A stretch of DNA of 45,830 bases from WVZH01 sp034430895 (GCA_034430895.1 DAOUDW010000043.1:1-45830); one strand, 5' to 3'. Positions 1 to 8,054 are shown, counted from the stretch's first letter. Numbers and translations are program-made. Notes: generated from the letters alone by a model not told the origin.

Positions 1-267
1 CGATTCTTGTGTCAGGTACGCCATGTGACTCTGCCCGCGAGCCTGAACAAGAATATCTTCAACCGTGATCAAATAATTTTGCGGATCGATCTTGGATGAT
101 GAAGAGAAACGTATCGTCTGATCCAGGAGCAGATTCCCCTCACTGTCAAAGTCTTGAGGTCGAATGATGGTTAAATCACCACGTATATTTTCCTCGATGC
201 GGCCGCGGGTTTGGTACCCTACCCGTATGTCCGCTATTTCAAGAAGTGTTGTTTCATAACTGTTCAA
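1..267 (-). CDS. HsdS-like restriction specificity protein, N-terminal part (runs off window)
   Basis: The minus strand is open from a TTG at 267 to the window edge (89 codons). An AAAGGA ribosome site lies 7 bases before the TTG. The product starts LNSYETTLLEIADIRVGYQ and continues with TRGRIEEN and LTIIRPQDFD. This pattern (a start-of-domain 'IADIRVGYQTRGRIE' followed by 'IIRPQDF' about 20 residues later) is typical of the first target-recognition domain of type I restriction S subunits and of stand-alone HsdS-like proteins. S subunits choose the DNA sequence methylated or cut by the complex. Partner M or R genes would lie beyond base 1. A near-consensus promoter lies just upstream. The family call rests on motif resemblance only; a BREX/DISARM-type or orphan specificity protein is also possible. 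Confidence 0.6.
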   Translation of the reverse strand, partial: MNSYETTLLEIADIRVGYQTRGRIEENIRGDLTIIRPQDFDSEGNLLLDQTIRFSSSSKIDPQNYLITVEDILVQARGQSHMAYLTQES

Positions 268-304
268 CGGGCAATCCTTTATATTACGGTATACTTCCTA
301 CCGC

Positions 305-332
305 ATTATATCACTAGCGGCATGGTTGTCAA
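305..332 (-). promoter_or_regulatory. sigma70-type promoter for the HsdS-like gene
   Basis: On the minus strand TTGACA (bases 332-327) and TATAAT (310-305) are perfect consensus boxes separated by 16 bases. The predicted start of transcription is near 298, giving a leader of about 30 bases before the TTG start at 267. The leader contains GGTATAC-type sequences (GTATACCGTAAT) that recur around 341-357 and could be an operator. Confidence 0.7.
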
Positions 333-744
333 GTATAATTACGGTATTAGGTATACTGAAATTATTATCGAATATTTCGTATAAGCAATCCTTTTATAGC
401 TATCAACTTATCAGCGATGTTCAAGAGGAGGGTGATTGCAGTGCTCATTCAAGACGATCCACCATGATAGCCATATATATACCATACACATGGGAACCAA
501 GTTTGTGATGTATGATGAGCATGCCATGCGTCATTTGCTTAATGTGGGATGCACGCCGCCGCGCGCTCATCTGCAGGCTACGAGCATCCATCCCTCGCCA
601 GCAGATTTATTGAGAGCGGATATAGTGAGAGTGTTGCGTTCCAGCCTTGATACCTTGCCAAGAGAGATTTGAAAGCAATGACTAATTGAGGGGCATCATT
701 TATTCGCTCCCATCGGCTGATTGAAGAATGATGGAGAGACTCCA
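333..744. other. intergenic region without a convincing gene
   Basis: Short open frames occur here on the plus strand (326-508 and 436-672), but their products show no domain, no compositional logic and no good ribosome site. It may be the upstream control region of the nuclease cassette, or decayed sequence. Confidence 0.5.
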
Positions 745-1800
745 ATGACAATGTATCGCATTCAAAAAGATGAAAAACGACTTCAACCTTTCCGTTCAGA
801 CAAGTTCGGGACGAAGTACTTCGAAAAGGACTTAGAGGAATGGTTCGAGGCCAATCCGATCGTCCTCACGGATGGCGAACCCGTTTTAATCATTGGGCGT
901 CAAGTATACACCGACGGTGGAGGAACCATCGACCTGCTTGGATTAGATGCCGAAGGTGCGGCTTTAGTGGTGGAATTGAAGCGTGCCCCTACACCAAGAG
1001 ATGTAGTAGCACAGGCACTTGAATACGCAGCTTGGATTTCGTCTTTGGATGAGAATAACCTTCACAGGATTGGCGAGGACTACATGGAACGGACCCACCC
1101 TGGCATATCGCTTGAGGAATCATGGGCCAACGCATTTGGCGGAGATGTTCAGGTTGAAGAATCTGGTGTATCGAGCGTGACCCCATTGTCAGAAGTGGGT
1201 CTCAATGAACGCCAGCGTATTATCTTGGTAGTTGAAGGGCGTGACGATAGGACTGCATCCATCATACGCTACCTGCATTCCTATGGCTTGGATATTAATC
1301 TTCTCGAATATAGCTACTATCAGACAGAAGCCGGTGAGGAAATTCTCGACATTGAGGTCCGAGTTGGGCGTGAGGAAGCCGCAAGCCGAACGAGACCCAC
1401 GACACGATTAACCGAAGAAGCATTGCTCGGAAAGTGGCCAATAGAAATTGTAAAGGCGTATGAGATCTTTAGGGATCGAGTCATGCAGGAACCGCGGTTA
1501 ATAATCCGACCGCAAAAAACTTCGATCAGTTTTTATAGAACAGTCCGGGATGGAAAAGTATTTGTGTTCTATTTTGGTCATTCCGTCGAAATTGGTGGAT
1601 ATGTTAGTTTTCGTAAGGATTCACTCGCGGAATATATTGATGTTGAAAAGACCGTCAATCTTATCCGGAGTATTGCGGGACCAGATGTTGTTATTAACGA
1701 GGGTAATTTGTGGGTCTCTATCCATTTCCCGGTCCCGTCCGATTACCCTTCTAAGATGTCAGAATTTGTCGTTGAAAACATCATCGAAAAAGTTGAATAG
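745..1800 (+). CDS. NucS/DUF91-type nuclease-domain protein
   Basis: A 351-residue protein. I chose ATG 745 because GGAGAG lies 6 bases before it; a TTG at 721 is in frame but lacks such a site. The N-terminal part matches the endonuclease NucS (DUF91) nuclease fold: FEKDLEEWFEANP, then IGRQVYTDGGGTIDLLGLD, then VVELKRAPTPRDVVAQALEYA. The D of IDLLGLD and the E-x-K of VELKR form the PD-(D/E)XK active site, and the Q/Y helix follows. The C-terminal two thirds (about residues 140-350) are not the NucS dimerisation domain that I would recognise. NucS acts in mismatch-directed cutting, but DUF91 domains are also common in defence loci. It heads a cassette with 1841-2746 (40 bases downstream) and 2739-3272. 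Nuclease fold is fairly sure; the role is unknown. Confidence 0.75.
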   Translation: MTMYRIQKDEKRLQPFRSDKFGTKYFEKDLEEWFEANPIVLTDGEPVLIIGRQVYTDGGGTIDLLGLDAEGAALVVELKRAPTPRDVVAQALEYAAWISSLDENNLHRIGEDYMERTHPGISLEESWANAFGGDVQVEESGVSSVTPLSEVGLNERQRIILVVEGRDDRTASIIRYLHSYGLDINLLEYSYYQTEAGEEILDIEVRVGREEAASRTRPTTRLTEEALLGKWPIEIVKAYEIFRDRVMQEPRLIIRPQKTSISFYRTVRDGKVFVFYFGHSVEIGGYVSFRKDSLAEYIDVEKTVNLIRSIAGPDVVINEGNLWVSIHFPVPSDYPSKMSEFVVENIIEKVE

Positions 1801-1840
1801 AATAAAAGTATTCTTTTAGTAAATTAGGTAAAACTCAACG

Positions 1841-2746
1841 ATGACTATTGCGGAATTCCACGGAAAGATCAGCAGCACCGGCAGAAATCTTCACGATCAA
1901 TTAGAGGATTTACTGACATCGGATGTCTTTTCGGCTTGTAAGTATGTTCGTCCTCAAGTGCTTCTCTTGCCCTACCTTCGAACAGCCTGTTCCCTCGACG
2001 GTGTAACCCTATCCGAGAAGTTACCTGGCACCAATATTACAAAAGCAACTTACTTGTTCTGGCCCAGGATGAATTTCTCTGAACCCGATCTTCTTATCCT
2101 TCTTGAAGACGAGCATGCGAAATACTCGATCGTGATGGTAGAAGCCAAGTATTTTAGTGGGAAATCGGGTGGACCTTTGGACGAAGAAGATCTACAGATC
2201 GCGTCCTCACCAACGGATCAACTTGCGCGGGAATATCAAGATCTTATGAGTGCTGAAAGCTTCTTGAAGATCGCTCCGGAGAAAATAAATCACCGTACTC
2301 TGGTCTACGTAACCGCGCATCGCAGTTTCCCAAAAGCTTCGATTTCGGAATCAATCAACGAAATTACACATTTTTCTCCATCTTCTTCTCCGATTGAGCT
2401 GTACTGGACAAGCTGGTTTACCCTGTTACCCATAATCACAGCTGAACCGCAGATCCTTGATTGGGAATCGGAAATCCTACTGGATTTACAGGGATTATTG
2501 GAAAAGAAAGGATTTACTTTCTTTCATGGGATATCAAAGCTTGCTGTCGTGGCACCCATGACGGATACACCTTTCTACATTTCGCGAGGCGGATCCATTT
2601 CCGGTACGTATGATTACGCACTTCAAGATGTCGTTCCACTTGGTGTGAATCTCTATACCACAAAGGATCAGAGAAAGCCCTATCAGTGGATAACTGGCTC
2701 AATCCGCCCATTGCCCAGCATATATGGAGAGATAGCTGATGACTGA
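1841..2746 (+). CDS. uncharacterised PD-(D/E)XK-like protein
   Basis: A 301-residue protein starting MTIAEFHGKISSTGRNLHDQ. Near residues 80-110 it has PDLLILLEDE followed by a hydrophobic strand and VMVEAKYFSGKSG. A D followed about 20 residues later by E-x-K at the end of a beta strand is the PD-(D/E)XK nuclease signature, and DQLAREYQDLM may be the following helix that carries the Q. The C-terminal half has a conserved-looking WTSWFTLLP stretch. I do not recognise the family. It overlaps the next gene by 8 bases and follows another nuclease-fold gene, so the three are probably co-translated. A restriction or defence role is inferred from fold and context only. Confidence 0.6.
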   Translation: MTIAEFHGKISSTGRNLHDQLEDLLTSDVFSACKYVRPQVLLLPYLRTACSLDGVTLSEKLPGTNITKATYLFWPRMNFSEPDLLILLEDEHAKYSIVMVEAKYFSGKSGGPLDEEDLQIASSPTDQLAREYQDLMSAESFLKIAPEKINHRTLVYVTAHRSFPKASISESINEITHFSPSSSPIELYWTSWFTLLPIITAEPQILDWESEILLDLQGLLEKKGFTFFHGISKLAVVAPMTDTPFYISRGGSISGTYDYALQDVVPLGVNLYTTKDQRKPYQWITGSIRPLPSIYGEIADD

Positions 2747-3272
2747 ATTATCCGAGAACATCAAGACTTCATTCGCGAATATTCAATCGATCTATGAGCA
2801 AATAGCCAATCTCTTCTCCGATGTCGATGACCTTATGCAGCAACGAGGCTATCGCAATATGGGGAGAGCGAGCGTGGAAGCCCCATTCTCGAAAAGTTTG
2901 AATTATCCTCGCTGGTGGTTGGTGGGATCTGCGTCGCGGTATTACATCCTGGATACCCAACCGGAAATCGCCAGATCAATTGGTATATTCTTCCTGGATG
3001 GACAAATGCAACCAATAGACCCCATCGTCCTTATGGGCGTACTTAAGGGAAAGATCGACGAAGAGAATGAAGAAGTGGATCCATTCTGGGTACTCTGGGA
3101 CGCCTGGAATAAGGAATTATCGGATCACTCACTTGTGAATGAACACACCTTCAAAGATTTTAAAAAGATTCAACAAGGGAAGTTATTGGCAATTCCACTT
3201 GAGGAAATAAAGGATCACGAAAGTCTTGAAAAAATGGTCATCGAACCGCTGCTTGAAATGGATTGGAAATAG
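2739..3272 (+). CDS. hypothetical protein, third gene of the nuclease cassette
   Basis: A 177-residue acidic, Trp/Tyr-rich cytoplasmic protein with no membrane segment. Its ATG lies inside the end of the upstream gene (8-base overlap), which indicates translational coupling. The first 40 residues are predicted helical (IQSIYEQIANLFSDVDDLMQ), followed by PRWWLVGSASRYYILD and the motif DPFWVLWDAWN. I recognise no domain. Size and position suggest an accessory or immunity-like partner of the two nuclease-fold proteins, but nothing in the sequence proves this. Confidence 0.6.
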   Translation: MTELSENIKTSFANIQSIYEQIANLFSDVDDLMQQRGYRNMGRASVEAPFSKSLNYPRWWLVGSASRYYILDTQPEIARSIGIFFLDGQMQPIDPIVLMGVLKGKIDEENEEVDPFWVLWDAWNKELSDHSLVNEHTFKDFKKIQQGKLLAIPLEEIKDHESLEKMVIEPLLEMDWK

Positions 3273-3384
3273 AAACGAAGGTTAATTTGTCGAAGCCACT
3301 GCATTTTAAATTGCTGGGTTGGATTTTCACACGTGGCACATAGAAGTCAGGCCTTATTGCTACCGCATTATAAATATACTTAGT

Positions 3385-3663
3385 TTATTCAATTACTTCG
3401 GGATGGATCGATGCTCTATAAGCCTCATATCTCCCATCTGAGTGAATAAACAAGAACGGCTTTCTCCTCTTCCAGTGATATCTCGCAGGTGGCAGGTTTA
3501 CTACACACGACATCATATGTTGATTAATGGTACCATCCCGCCATTCACCTTTCTCTCGTACTCGAGCAAATAATTCTGTATACGTCACGATTTCGCCCTG
3601 TAATATTGAATTCCGTAAAGCCTTTGCGCAGGTTTCCCCATGATAACCTTTCGCTTTCGCCAT
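3385..3663 (-). CDS. small DUF7669-like protein, winged-helix type
   Basis: A 92-residue protein with AAGGAG 7 bases before the ATG. It reads like a single small winged-helix domain: a helix ending CAKALRNSILQGEIVTYTEL, then GEWRDGTINQHMMSCVVNLPP, then a strand pair around KPFLFIHSDGRYEAY. The WRDGTINQH-like segment resembles DUF7669 domains seen beside restriction genes; I name this family from memory with limited certainty. It lies 62 bases after the preceding minus-strand gene and is probably the last gene of that operon. Confidence 0.55.
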   Translation of the reverse strand: MAKAKGYHGETCAKALRNSILQGEIVTYTELFARVREKGEWRDGTINQHMMSCVVNLPPARYHWKRRKPFLFIHSDGRYEAYRASIHPEVIE

Positions 3664-3725
3664 GATTCTTCTCCTTCAAAGTACGATATTCCTTAAATTA
3701 TGACTATCCATTCAAATGACGATCA

Positions 3726-4211
3726 TCAAACACCAAAGTACTCTCCAATCGACATCCAACGGCCACCCATTTCCGATTCGATGTTGATTACATCATGGGA
3801 TTCGAGTTGAGTGTGCTTGAGAATTAGACCAAGAGAGGTGTACAGATCCGCCCCGGCGTGAAATTCGATTCTTGGCAGCATTTTCCTCTGATTGCGGTAG
3901 CGGGCAAATAACTGAGGGAATCCTGTCTCATGCAGAATATGATCATGCAACAATCCAATTCCCCAAATCCACTTCCACCTTCGTTTCCCCTCCCGGACGA
4001 GGATGGCACGCACCGCAGCCGCATGGTCGAGGTCAACGTGGTGAGCATATCGCTTCTTCAAATAATCAATATCCACATCCCCCTCGGCAATGGGATCATA
4101 ATCCCGCTCGAGGAGTTGAGTACGATTGAAGAAACATTCATCTTCAATACGAAAATACACACTCCAATCCAAGCCTTCCATGATCCGTTCCTGAAATCGA
4201 TCAATATTCAT
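3726..4211 (-). CDS. hypothetical protein of a small accessory operon
   Basis: A 161-residue protein starting MNIDRFQERIMEGLDWSV. I chose the ATG at 4211 because it overlaps the upstream stop as ATGA; an in-frame ATG at 4223 is the alternative. Notable segments are HHVDLDHAAAVRAILVREG and GIGLLHDHILHETGFPQLF, the latter rich in His and Asp, but I cannot assign a fold or activity. It lies between the DUF7662-like gene and the DUF7669-like gene. Confidence 0.55.
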   Translation of the reverse strand: MNIDRFQERIMEGLDWSVYFRIEDECFFNRTQLLERDYDPIAEGDVDIDYLKKRYAHHVDLDHAAAVRAILVREGKRRWKWIWGIGLLHDHILHETGFPQLFARYRNQRKMLPRIEFHAGADLYTSLGLILKHTQLESHDVINIESEMGGRWMSIGEYFGV

Positions 4212-4603
4212 ATTCTCGACCATATCTGACGCATAATTCGTCCTAGCTCGATTTCAACAATTTCCCCGGCAATATATCGTTCAATTGATTCAAGAATTGC
4301 TACGAGGTTTTCTTTCCCACCCACATGATGGATGAGAGATTCCAGTTGGCTTTCTTCTGAAATTGACTTTATTTTCGAATCGCTACATATAAAAATCAAT
4401 TCTCCCTTTGCCATATCTACCTGTGTTGTTTCCCACCCTGCATTCAACCAACCATTCCGCGCTGCTGTGTTGCTTTTGTTATTTGACCACCAGGGACGAT
4501 ATTCCCAAGCCGAAGGTGGCAATCCCCCATGAATGATTTGTTCAATTTCCTTGAACGTCATTCGTACTCGATTGCGTTCTTCGTTCATAAGGAAATTTGA
4601 CAA
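4208..4603 (-). CDS. DUF7662-like domain protein, possibly N-terminally frameshifted
   Basis: A 131-residue open frame from TTG 4603 (ATG at 4588 is another choice; neither has a good ribosome site). The part MTFKEIEQIIHGGLPPSAWE, then RPWWSN, then ARNGWLNAGWETTQVDMAKG matches the compact DUF7662 pattern (F-x-x-IE, LP-x-SA, R-x-WW-x-N, WL-x-AGW). The last 60 residues are a helical extension. Just upstream, another frame encodes EIPSKYS, which looks like the usual DUF7662 N-terminus, so a one-base indel around 4605-4610 may have removed the original start. DUF7662 proteins are uncharacterised and often found in mobile or restriction loci. It leads the minus operon 4603-3385. Confidence 0.55.
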   Translation of the reverse strand: MSNFLMNEERNRVRMTFKEIEQIIHGGLPPSAWEYRPWWSNNKSNTAARNGWLNAGWETTQVDMAKGELIFICSDSKIKSISEESQLESLIHHVGGKENLVAILESIERYIAGEIVEIELGRIMRQIWSRI

Positions 4604-4970
4604 TTTGAATATTTACTTGGAATTTCGATCTCCAAACTCTCGAATTATTTTTCGGCTTATAAGCATAGGTATCTATAATTTACACGATTAGGTAAGTAGA
4701 GTACATTAAATAATAATTAGAATTTACATCTGTATCAGTATAGTCAATCCCCTTTCCACTTTTTCCCTCTTGACTCCCTCCCCCCATTCCTATTTACTAT
4801 CAATGCTCGATATATTACTAAGGACTATCCAACCCCAGTAAGATCTCCAGGTGCCCGCCGATCAGCCTACGCGATCTCGCATCTACAAGATCGAACCCGC
4901 AAGGTGATACAATGAAATCGCGTGAATCATCCTCCCGTACGAACACAAAACCACCCAGGAGAAAAACCCC
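4604..4970. other. AT-rich intergenic region between divergent genes
   Basis: Bases 4604-4760 are strongly AT-rich and must hold the promoter of the minus operon. From about 4830 the base composition changes to the GC-richer style of the following lipoprotein gene. TACAAT near 4908 is a possible -10 box for that gene. I see no gene here. Confidence 0.4.
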
Positions 4971-6158
4971 ATGCGCCGTCATTTCCCCCACATCCCGATC
5001 ATCTTAATCCTAAGCCTGGCCTTATTCTTATCCGCATGCGGCGGGACGGAAACCCCGCCGCCGCCCACGAACACCGCCATCCCCACCCAGCCGCCGCCCA
5101 CCGATGAAGCCGCCGCGGAACCAACCGACGCCCCACCCGAGCCCGACGATGATATGTTCGTCGAACCCGATGAAGCCGACACAGACGACGTTCCACCCCC
5201 GATGTCTTTCCTCCCCACCGACCTGCTGCGCATCATGCCCACCAACGTCATGGGCCTCGAAGTCATCGCCACGCTGCAGGACACCGGATCCAGCGTGGCC
5301 GCCTTCTCGCCGGACGGGCGCTGGCTGGCAGCCGGGACGTTCGGGGACGTCTCCGTGATGGTCTACGATCTGGCCAGCGGGCAGCTGGCATACACACTGC
5401 GCGGCCACGTCGATCCGCGCTCGCTGTATTATCTGGAATTCTTCACCGACGGCAGCCTGCTGGTCTCCGGCGCGATGTCCTGGAGCGACGGCGTCGATTC
5501 CCTTATCCTGTGGGACCTCGACAGCGGGACATCAGTGGGCACCTTCGAAGGTTGGCCCGGCGCGTTCTCCCACGACTGGAGCAAAATGGCCATCTCGACC
5601 AATCCGGATCGCGAGAACGACACGCTGACCTTGTTCGACATCGTGACCACCGAAACCCTGGGCACGATCGAAACCGAGACCGAGATCCTGGGCGTGACTT
5701 TCTCCCCCGACGACACGCTCCTGGCGACGCGGCTGCGGGAACCGTTCCGCACGCCGATCGCCCTGTGGGACGTGGAAAGTCTGACCGAAGTTCGCGTGCT
5801 GTACGATTGGCACTATTTCACCTTCTCCCCCAACGGATGGTTGGCGGCCATCATCCACGATGGCGGCAGCCAGGATGACGGCGAGCTGAAGGTCTTCAAG
5901 ATGGACGATATGACCGAAAATGTCGTGCTCGGGGGCGGCGCCGACGCCTTTTTCTACACGCTGCCGGCGTTCTCACCCGACGGGCGCATGTTGGCTGCAT
6001 CCTTCGGAGACGAGCTCCGGGTTTACGACACGGAGAACTGGGAAGAAGTCGCCCGCCTGCCGATCGCCGAAAAATCGGGCGCTGCCTTCTCGGCCGACGG
6101 AACCCTGCTGGCGACCTTCTCCCACAACAACCCCGTTACGCTGTGGGCCGTGCCGTAG
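4971..6158 (+). CDS. lipoprotein with WD40-like beta-propeller
   Basis: A 395-residue protein whose ATG follows AGGAG by 8 bases. Residues 1-23 are a type II signal peptide with the lipobox LSAC, so the mature protein should be anchored at Cys23 on the outer face of the membrane. Residues 24-75 are a Pro/Thr/Glu/Asp-rich linker. The rest is a propeller of WD40-like repeats: FSPDGRWLAAGTFGDVSVMVYD, FSPDDTLLATRL, LWDVES, FSPDGRMLAASFGDELRVYD and a closing FSADGTLLATFSHNNPVTLW. Such propellers bind proteins or ligands; no enzyme motif is visible. It stands alone, with repeats and an IS downstream, and is a distant paralogue of the lipoprotein at 11158-12324. Confidence 0.85.
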   Translation: MRRHFPHIPIILILSLALFLSACGGTETPPPPTNTAIPTQPPPTDEAAAEPTDAPPEPDDDMFVEPDEADTDDVPPPMSFLPTDLLRIMPTNVMGLEVIATLQDTGSSVAAFSPDGRWLAAGTFGDVSVMVYDLASGQLAYTLRGHVDPRSLYYLEFFTDGSLLVSGAMSWSDGVDSLILWDLDSGTSVGTFEGWPGAFSHDWSKMAISTNPDRENDTLTLFDIVTTETLGTIETETEILGVTFSPDDTLLATRLREPFRTPIALWDVESLTEVRVLYDWHYFTFSPNGWLAAIIHDGGSQDDGELKVFKMDDMTENVVLGGGADAFFYTLPAFSPDGRMLAASFGDELRVYDTENWEEVARLPIAEKSGAAFSADGTLLATFSHNNPVTLWAVP

Positions 6159-6168
6159 TCCGATATTC

Positions 6169-6717
6169 CGCGGCCCACTCCGACTTGGTGCTTGCCATCA
6201 ATCTCATGGGCCGCTTTGTCAGGGAGTATGGGGGGAAGAAAGAAGTCTTTTCTCAATACGCGTCTTCCAAAATGAGAATACGAATTCCCCCTTCACCCCC
6301 CGTTCGCCCCTCGGCAACACCCTTCGGGTGCGCTGCGCGGAGTCCCTCCACTCCGGCCTCAAGATGGAAAAGACTGCCGCGCTTAATGACCTGCGCCCCG
6401 CTCCGTCTTTGAGATGATCACAAATAAAGTAGCATCGAAGCACGCAGCGAACTGAGAGAAGCCGATCGTTTCGCGGCCCATTTCACCGACTTATTGAGAA
6501 TCAAGCCCACGGGCCGCTTTGTCAGGGGGCATGGGGGTGGACTGCCACCCCCATATCCCCCCGTTGGGGGGATGATAGGGGGGAGAAAAACAGAATAATT
6601 CAATACACTCGAAAACAAGATGAGGAGATGATTTCTCTACTCACTCCCGCTTTCAACTTTCTCAAGAATGGATGAGTAAACCTTTTCTCAATACGGGTTT
6701 TCTAAAATGTGGAAACG
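6169..6717. repeat. dispersed mosaic repeat, copies 1 and 2
   Basis: Modules recurring elsewhere in the window are found here. Module A (from 6169 and from 6472) starts CGCGGCCCA and reaches GGGCCGCTTTGTCAGGG, so its ends pair as a hairpin; it is followed by G-runs and ends AATAATTCAATA. Further copies begin at 22261 and 23937. Module C (6362-6471, AGATGGAAAAGACT to the start of A) recurs at 23827-23936. Module B (6249-6303, TTCTCAATACG to the C-rich tract) recurs at 6685-6720 and continues at 7982 after the IS3 element. There is no plausible coding content. Confidence 0.7.
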
Positions 6718-6786
6718 ATTTGTAGTGGACCCCAAAAACTGGACACAAGTCCAAGTTAAATCTAGACTACAAATTGGAGGTCCACA

Positions 6787-7068
6787 GTGGCGAAAAGGAG
6801 AAAGTTCACCCCCGAATTTAAAGCCAGAGTTGTACTTGAAATGCTCGTAGAAGGTAAAAGCCTGGCACAGACAAGCCGCGAATACAAAATCAAAGACTCC
6901 GTACTATCGCGCTGGAAGGCGGAATTCCTGGAACGCTCCCCGCGATTGTTTGAACAAGGTGTCGCCCGCGATGAACGCGATGAACGCATCGAAGAGTTGG
7001 AACGCATGGTTGGTCGCCTGGCCATGGAACTAGAAATGGCAAAAAAAGTATCCAGGCATCTGCGATGA
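6787..7068 (+). CDS. IS3-family transposase OrfA
   Basis: A 93-residue protein whose GTG/ATG-type start lies 66 bases inside the left end. Residues 1-55 form the helix-turn-helix domain of IS3/IS911 OrfA proteins (RRKFTPEFKARVVLEML, then SLAQTSREYKIKDSVLSRWK) that binds the terminal repeats; residues 65-90 are a leucine-zipper-like coiled coil (RIEELERMVGRLAMELEMAK). Near the end, seven A residues followed by G (7041-7048) form a slippery site: a -1 shift there enters the OrfB frame without meeting a stop and makes an OrfAB fusion, the active transposase in this family. Confidence 0.9.
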   Translation: MAKRRKFTPEFKARVVLEMLVEGKSLAQTSREYKIKDSVLSRWKAEFLERSPRLFEQGVARDERDERIEELERMVGRLAMELEMAKKVSRHLR

Positions 7069-7952
7069 GTGCGGAGAAGAAGAGCGAGCTTGTAACCATG
7101 ATTCATGAACAGGAAGGCTATCCTGTAAAAGGCTTGTGCAGCCTACTCCAGCTGCCTCGCAGCAGCTACTACTATCAACCGATCAAAAGACAAGAGACCG
7201 CACTGAAAGAAGCCGTGGAAGAGATCTCTGCACAACTTCCCGCCTACGGAAGTCGGCGTGTAACACAAGAGCTGAGACGGGCTCCGTACTGCACTGTGGT
7301 CAATCGTAAGCGTATTCAACGTTTGATGCGGGAGATGGGGCTTCTGCGCACCCAGAAACCCCATAAGAAGTACACAACAGACAGCAAGCACGGCTTCCGA
7401 CGTTTTCCAAACCTGGTTGCTAATCTGGAGATCACCGAGCCCGATCAAGTGTGGGTCAGTGATATCACCTACATTCGCTTGCATCGAGAGTTTGTTTACC
7501 TCGCGGTGATCATGGATGTCTTTACCCGATCGATCCGCGGCTGGAATTTGAGTCGCTGGCTAGATCGCTCGCTTACGGTGGAAGCCCTGAAGCGAGCTCT
7601 GAAAACCCATATCCCCGGGATTCATCACAGCGATCAAGGTGTTCAGTATGCAGCCAACGATTATGTTGACCTGCTACGAAAGAACCATATTCATATCAGC
7701 ATGGCTGGACGGGGAGCGCCTTACGAAAATCCGTATGCTGAACGTCTGATTCGAACAATCAAGGAAGAAGAAGTTGATCTGTCAGAGTATTATGATTTTG
7801 CCGATGCTCGTTCCCAAATCGGCTACTTCATTGAGGAGGTCTATGATAAGAAACGCATTCATTCATCACTGGGCTATCTGACTCCCGTTGAGTTTGAAGA
7901 TGCCTACTGGATTATGCAATCAGAACAAATGTCTTCTCTTAGCTTTCCTTAA
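7065..7952 (+). CDS. IS3-family transposase OrfB, DDE integrase
   Basis: A 295-residue protein whose ATG overlaps the OrfA stop (ATGA). It has the HTH_21 region (residues 45-100, PAYGSRRVTQELRR) and an rve integrase core. The DDE triad is visible: D in VWVSDITYI, D in HHSDQGVQYAA and E in PYENPYAERLIRTIKEEE, 35 residues after the second D as expected. The C-terminal HSSLGYLTPVEFE motif is typical of IS3 transposases. It catalyses strand cleavage and transfer of the element, mostly as the frameshifted OrfAB protein. It is full length with no internal stop. Confidence 0.93.
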   Translation: MSAEKKSELVTMIHEQEGYPVKGLCSLLQLPRSSYYYQPIKRQETALKEAVEEISAQLPAYGSRRVTQELRRAPYCTVVNRKRIQRLMREMGLLRTQKPHKKYTTDSKHGFRRFPNLVANLEITEPDQVWVSDITYIRLHREFVYLAVIMDVFTRSIRGWNLSRWLDRSLTVEALKRALKTHIPGIHHSDQGVQYAANDYVDLLRKNHIHISMAGRGAPYENPYAERLIRTIKEEEVDLSEYYDFADARSQIGYFIEEVYDKKRIHSSLGYLTPVEFEDAYWIMQSEQMSSLSFP

Positions 7953-8054
7953 ATACTGTCTATTTATATGGGTCCACTACAATTTCTCCTCTCACCCCCC
8001 TTTCGTCCCCCTACAAGGAGGGCTGCGGGAAAATCCCCGTACGTACACGAAGAC

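Larger units (their letters stand above)
6721..7981 (+). mobile_element. IS3-family insertion sequence, apparently intact
   Basis: The element is 1261 bases. The ends are inverted repeats: TGTAGTGGACCC at 6721-6732 and its complement GGGTCCACTACA at 7970-7981. A 3-base target duplication ATT flanks it (6718-6720 and 7982-7984). It contains orfA and orfB in the -1 arrangement typical of IS3. Joining the flanks restores a continuous module B of the dispersed repeat, comparable with the uninterrupted copy at 6249-6303, so insertion happened into that repeat. Both genes are open and the terminal repeats are intact, so it may still be active. Confidence 0.9.

Noticed and set aside
326..672. Two overlapping short open frames on the plus strand
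   Set aside because: No good ribosome site, odd composition, no domain; probably chance frames in an intergenic region.
299..3372. Shared 12-mer TACCGCATTATA at 299 and 3361, bracketing the nuclease cassette, as attachment sites
   Set aside because: Only 12 bases, one copy forms a promoter -10 region, no integrase gene nearby; likely coincidence or shared promoter sequence.
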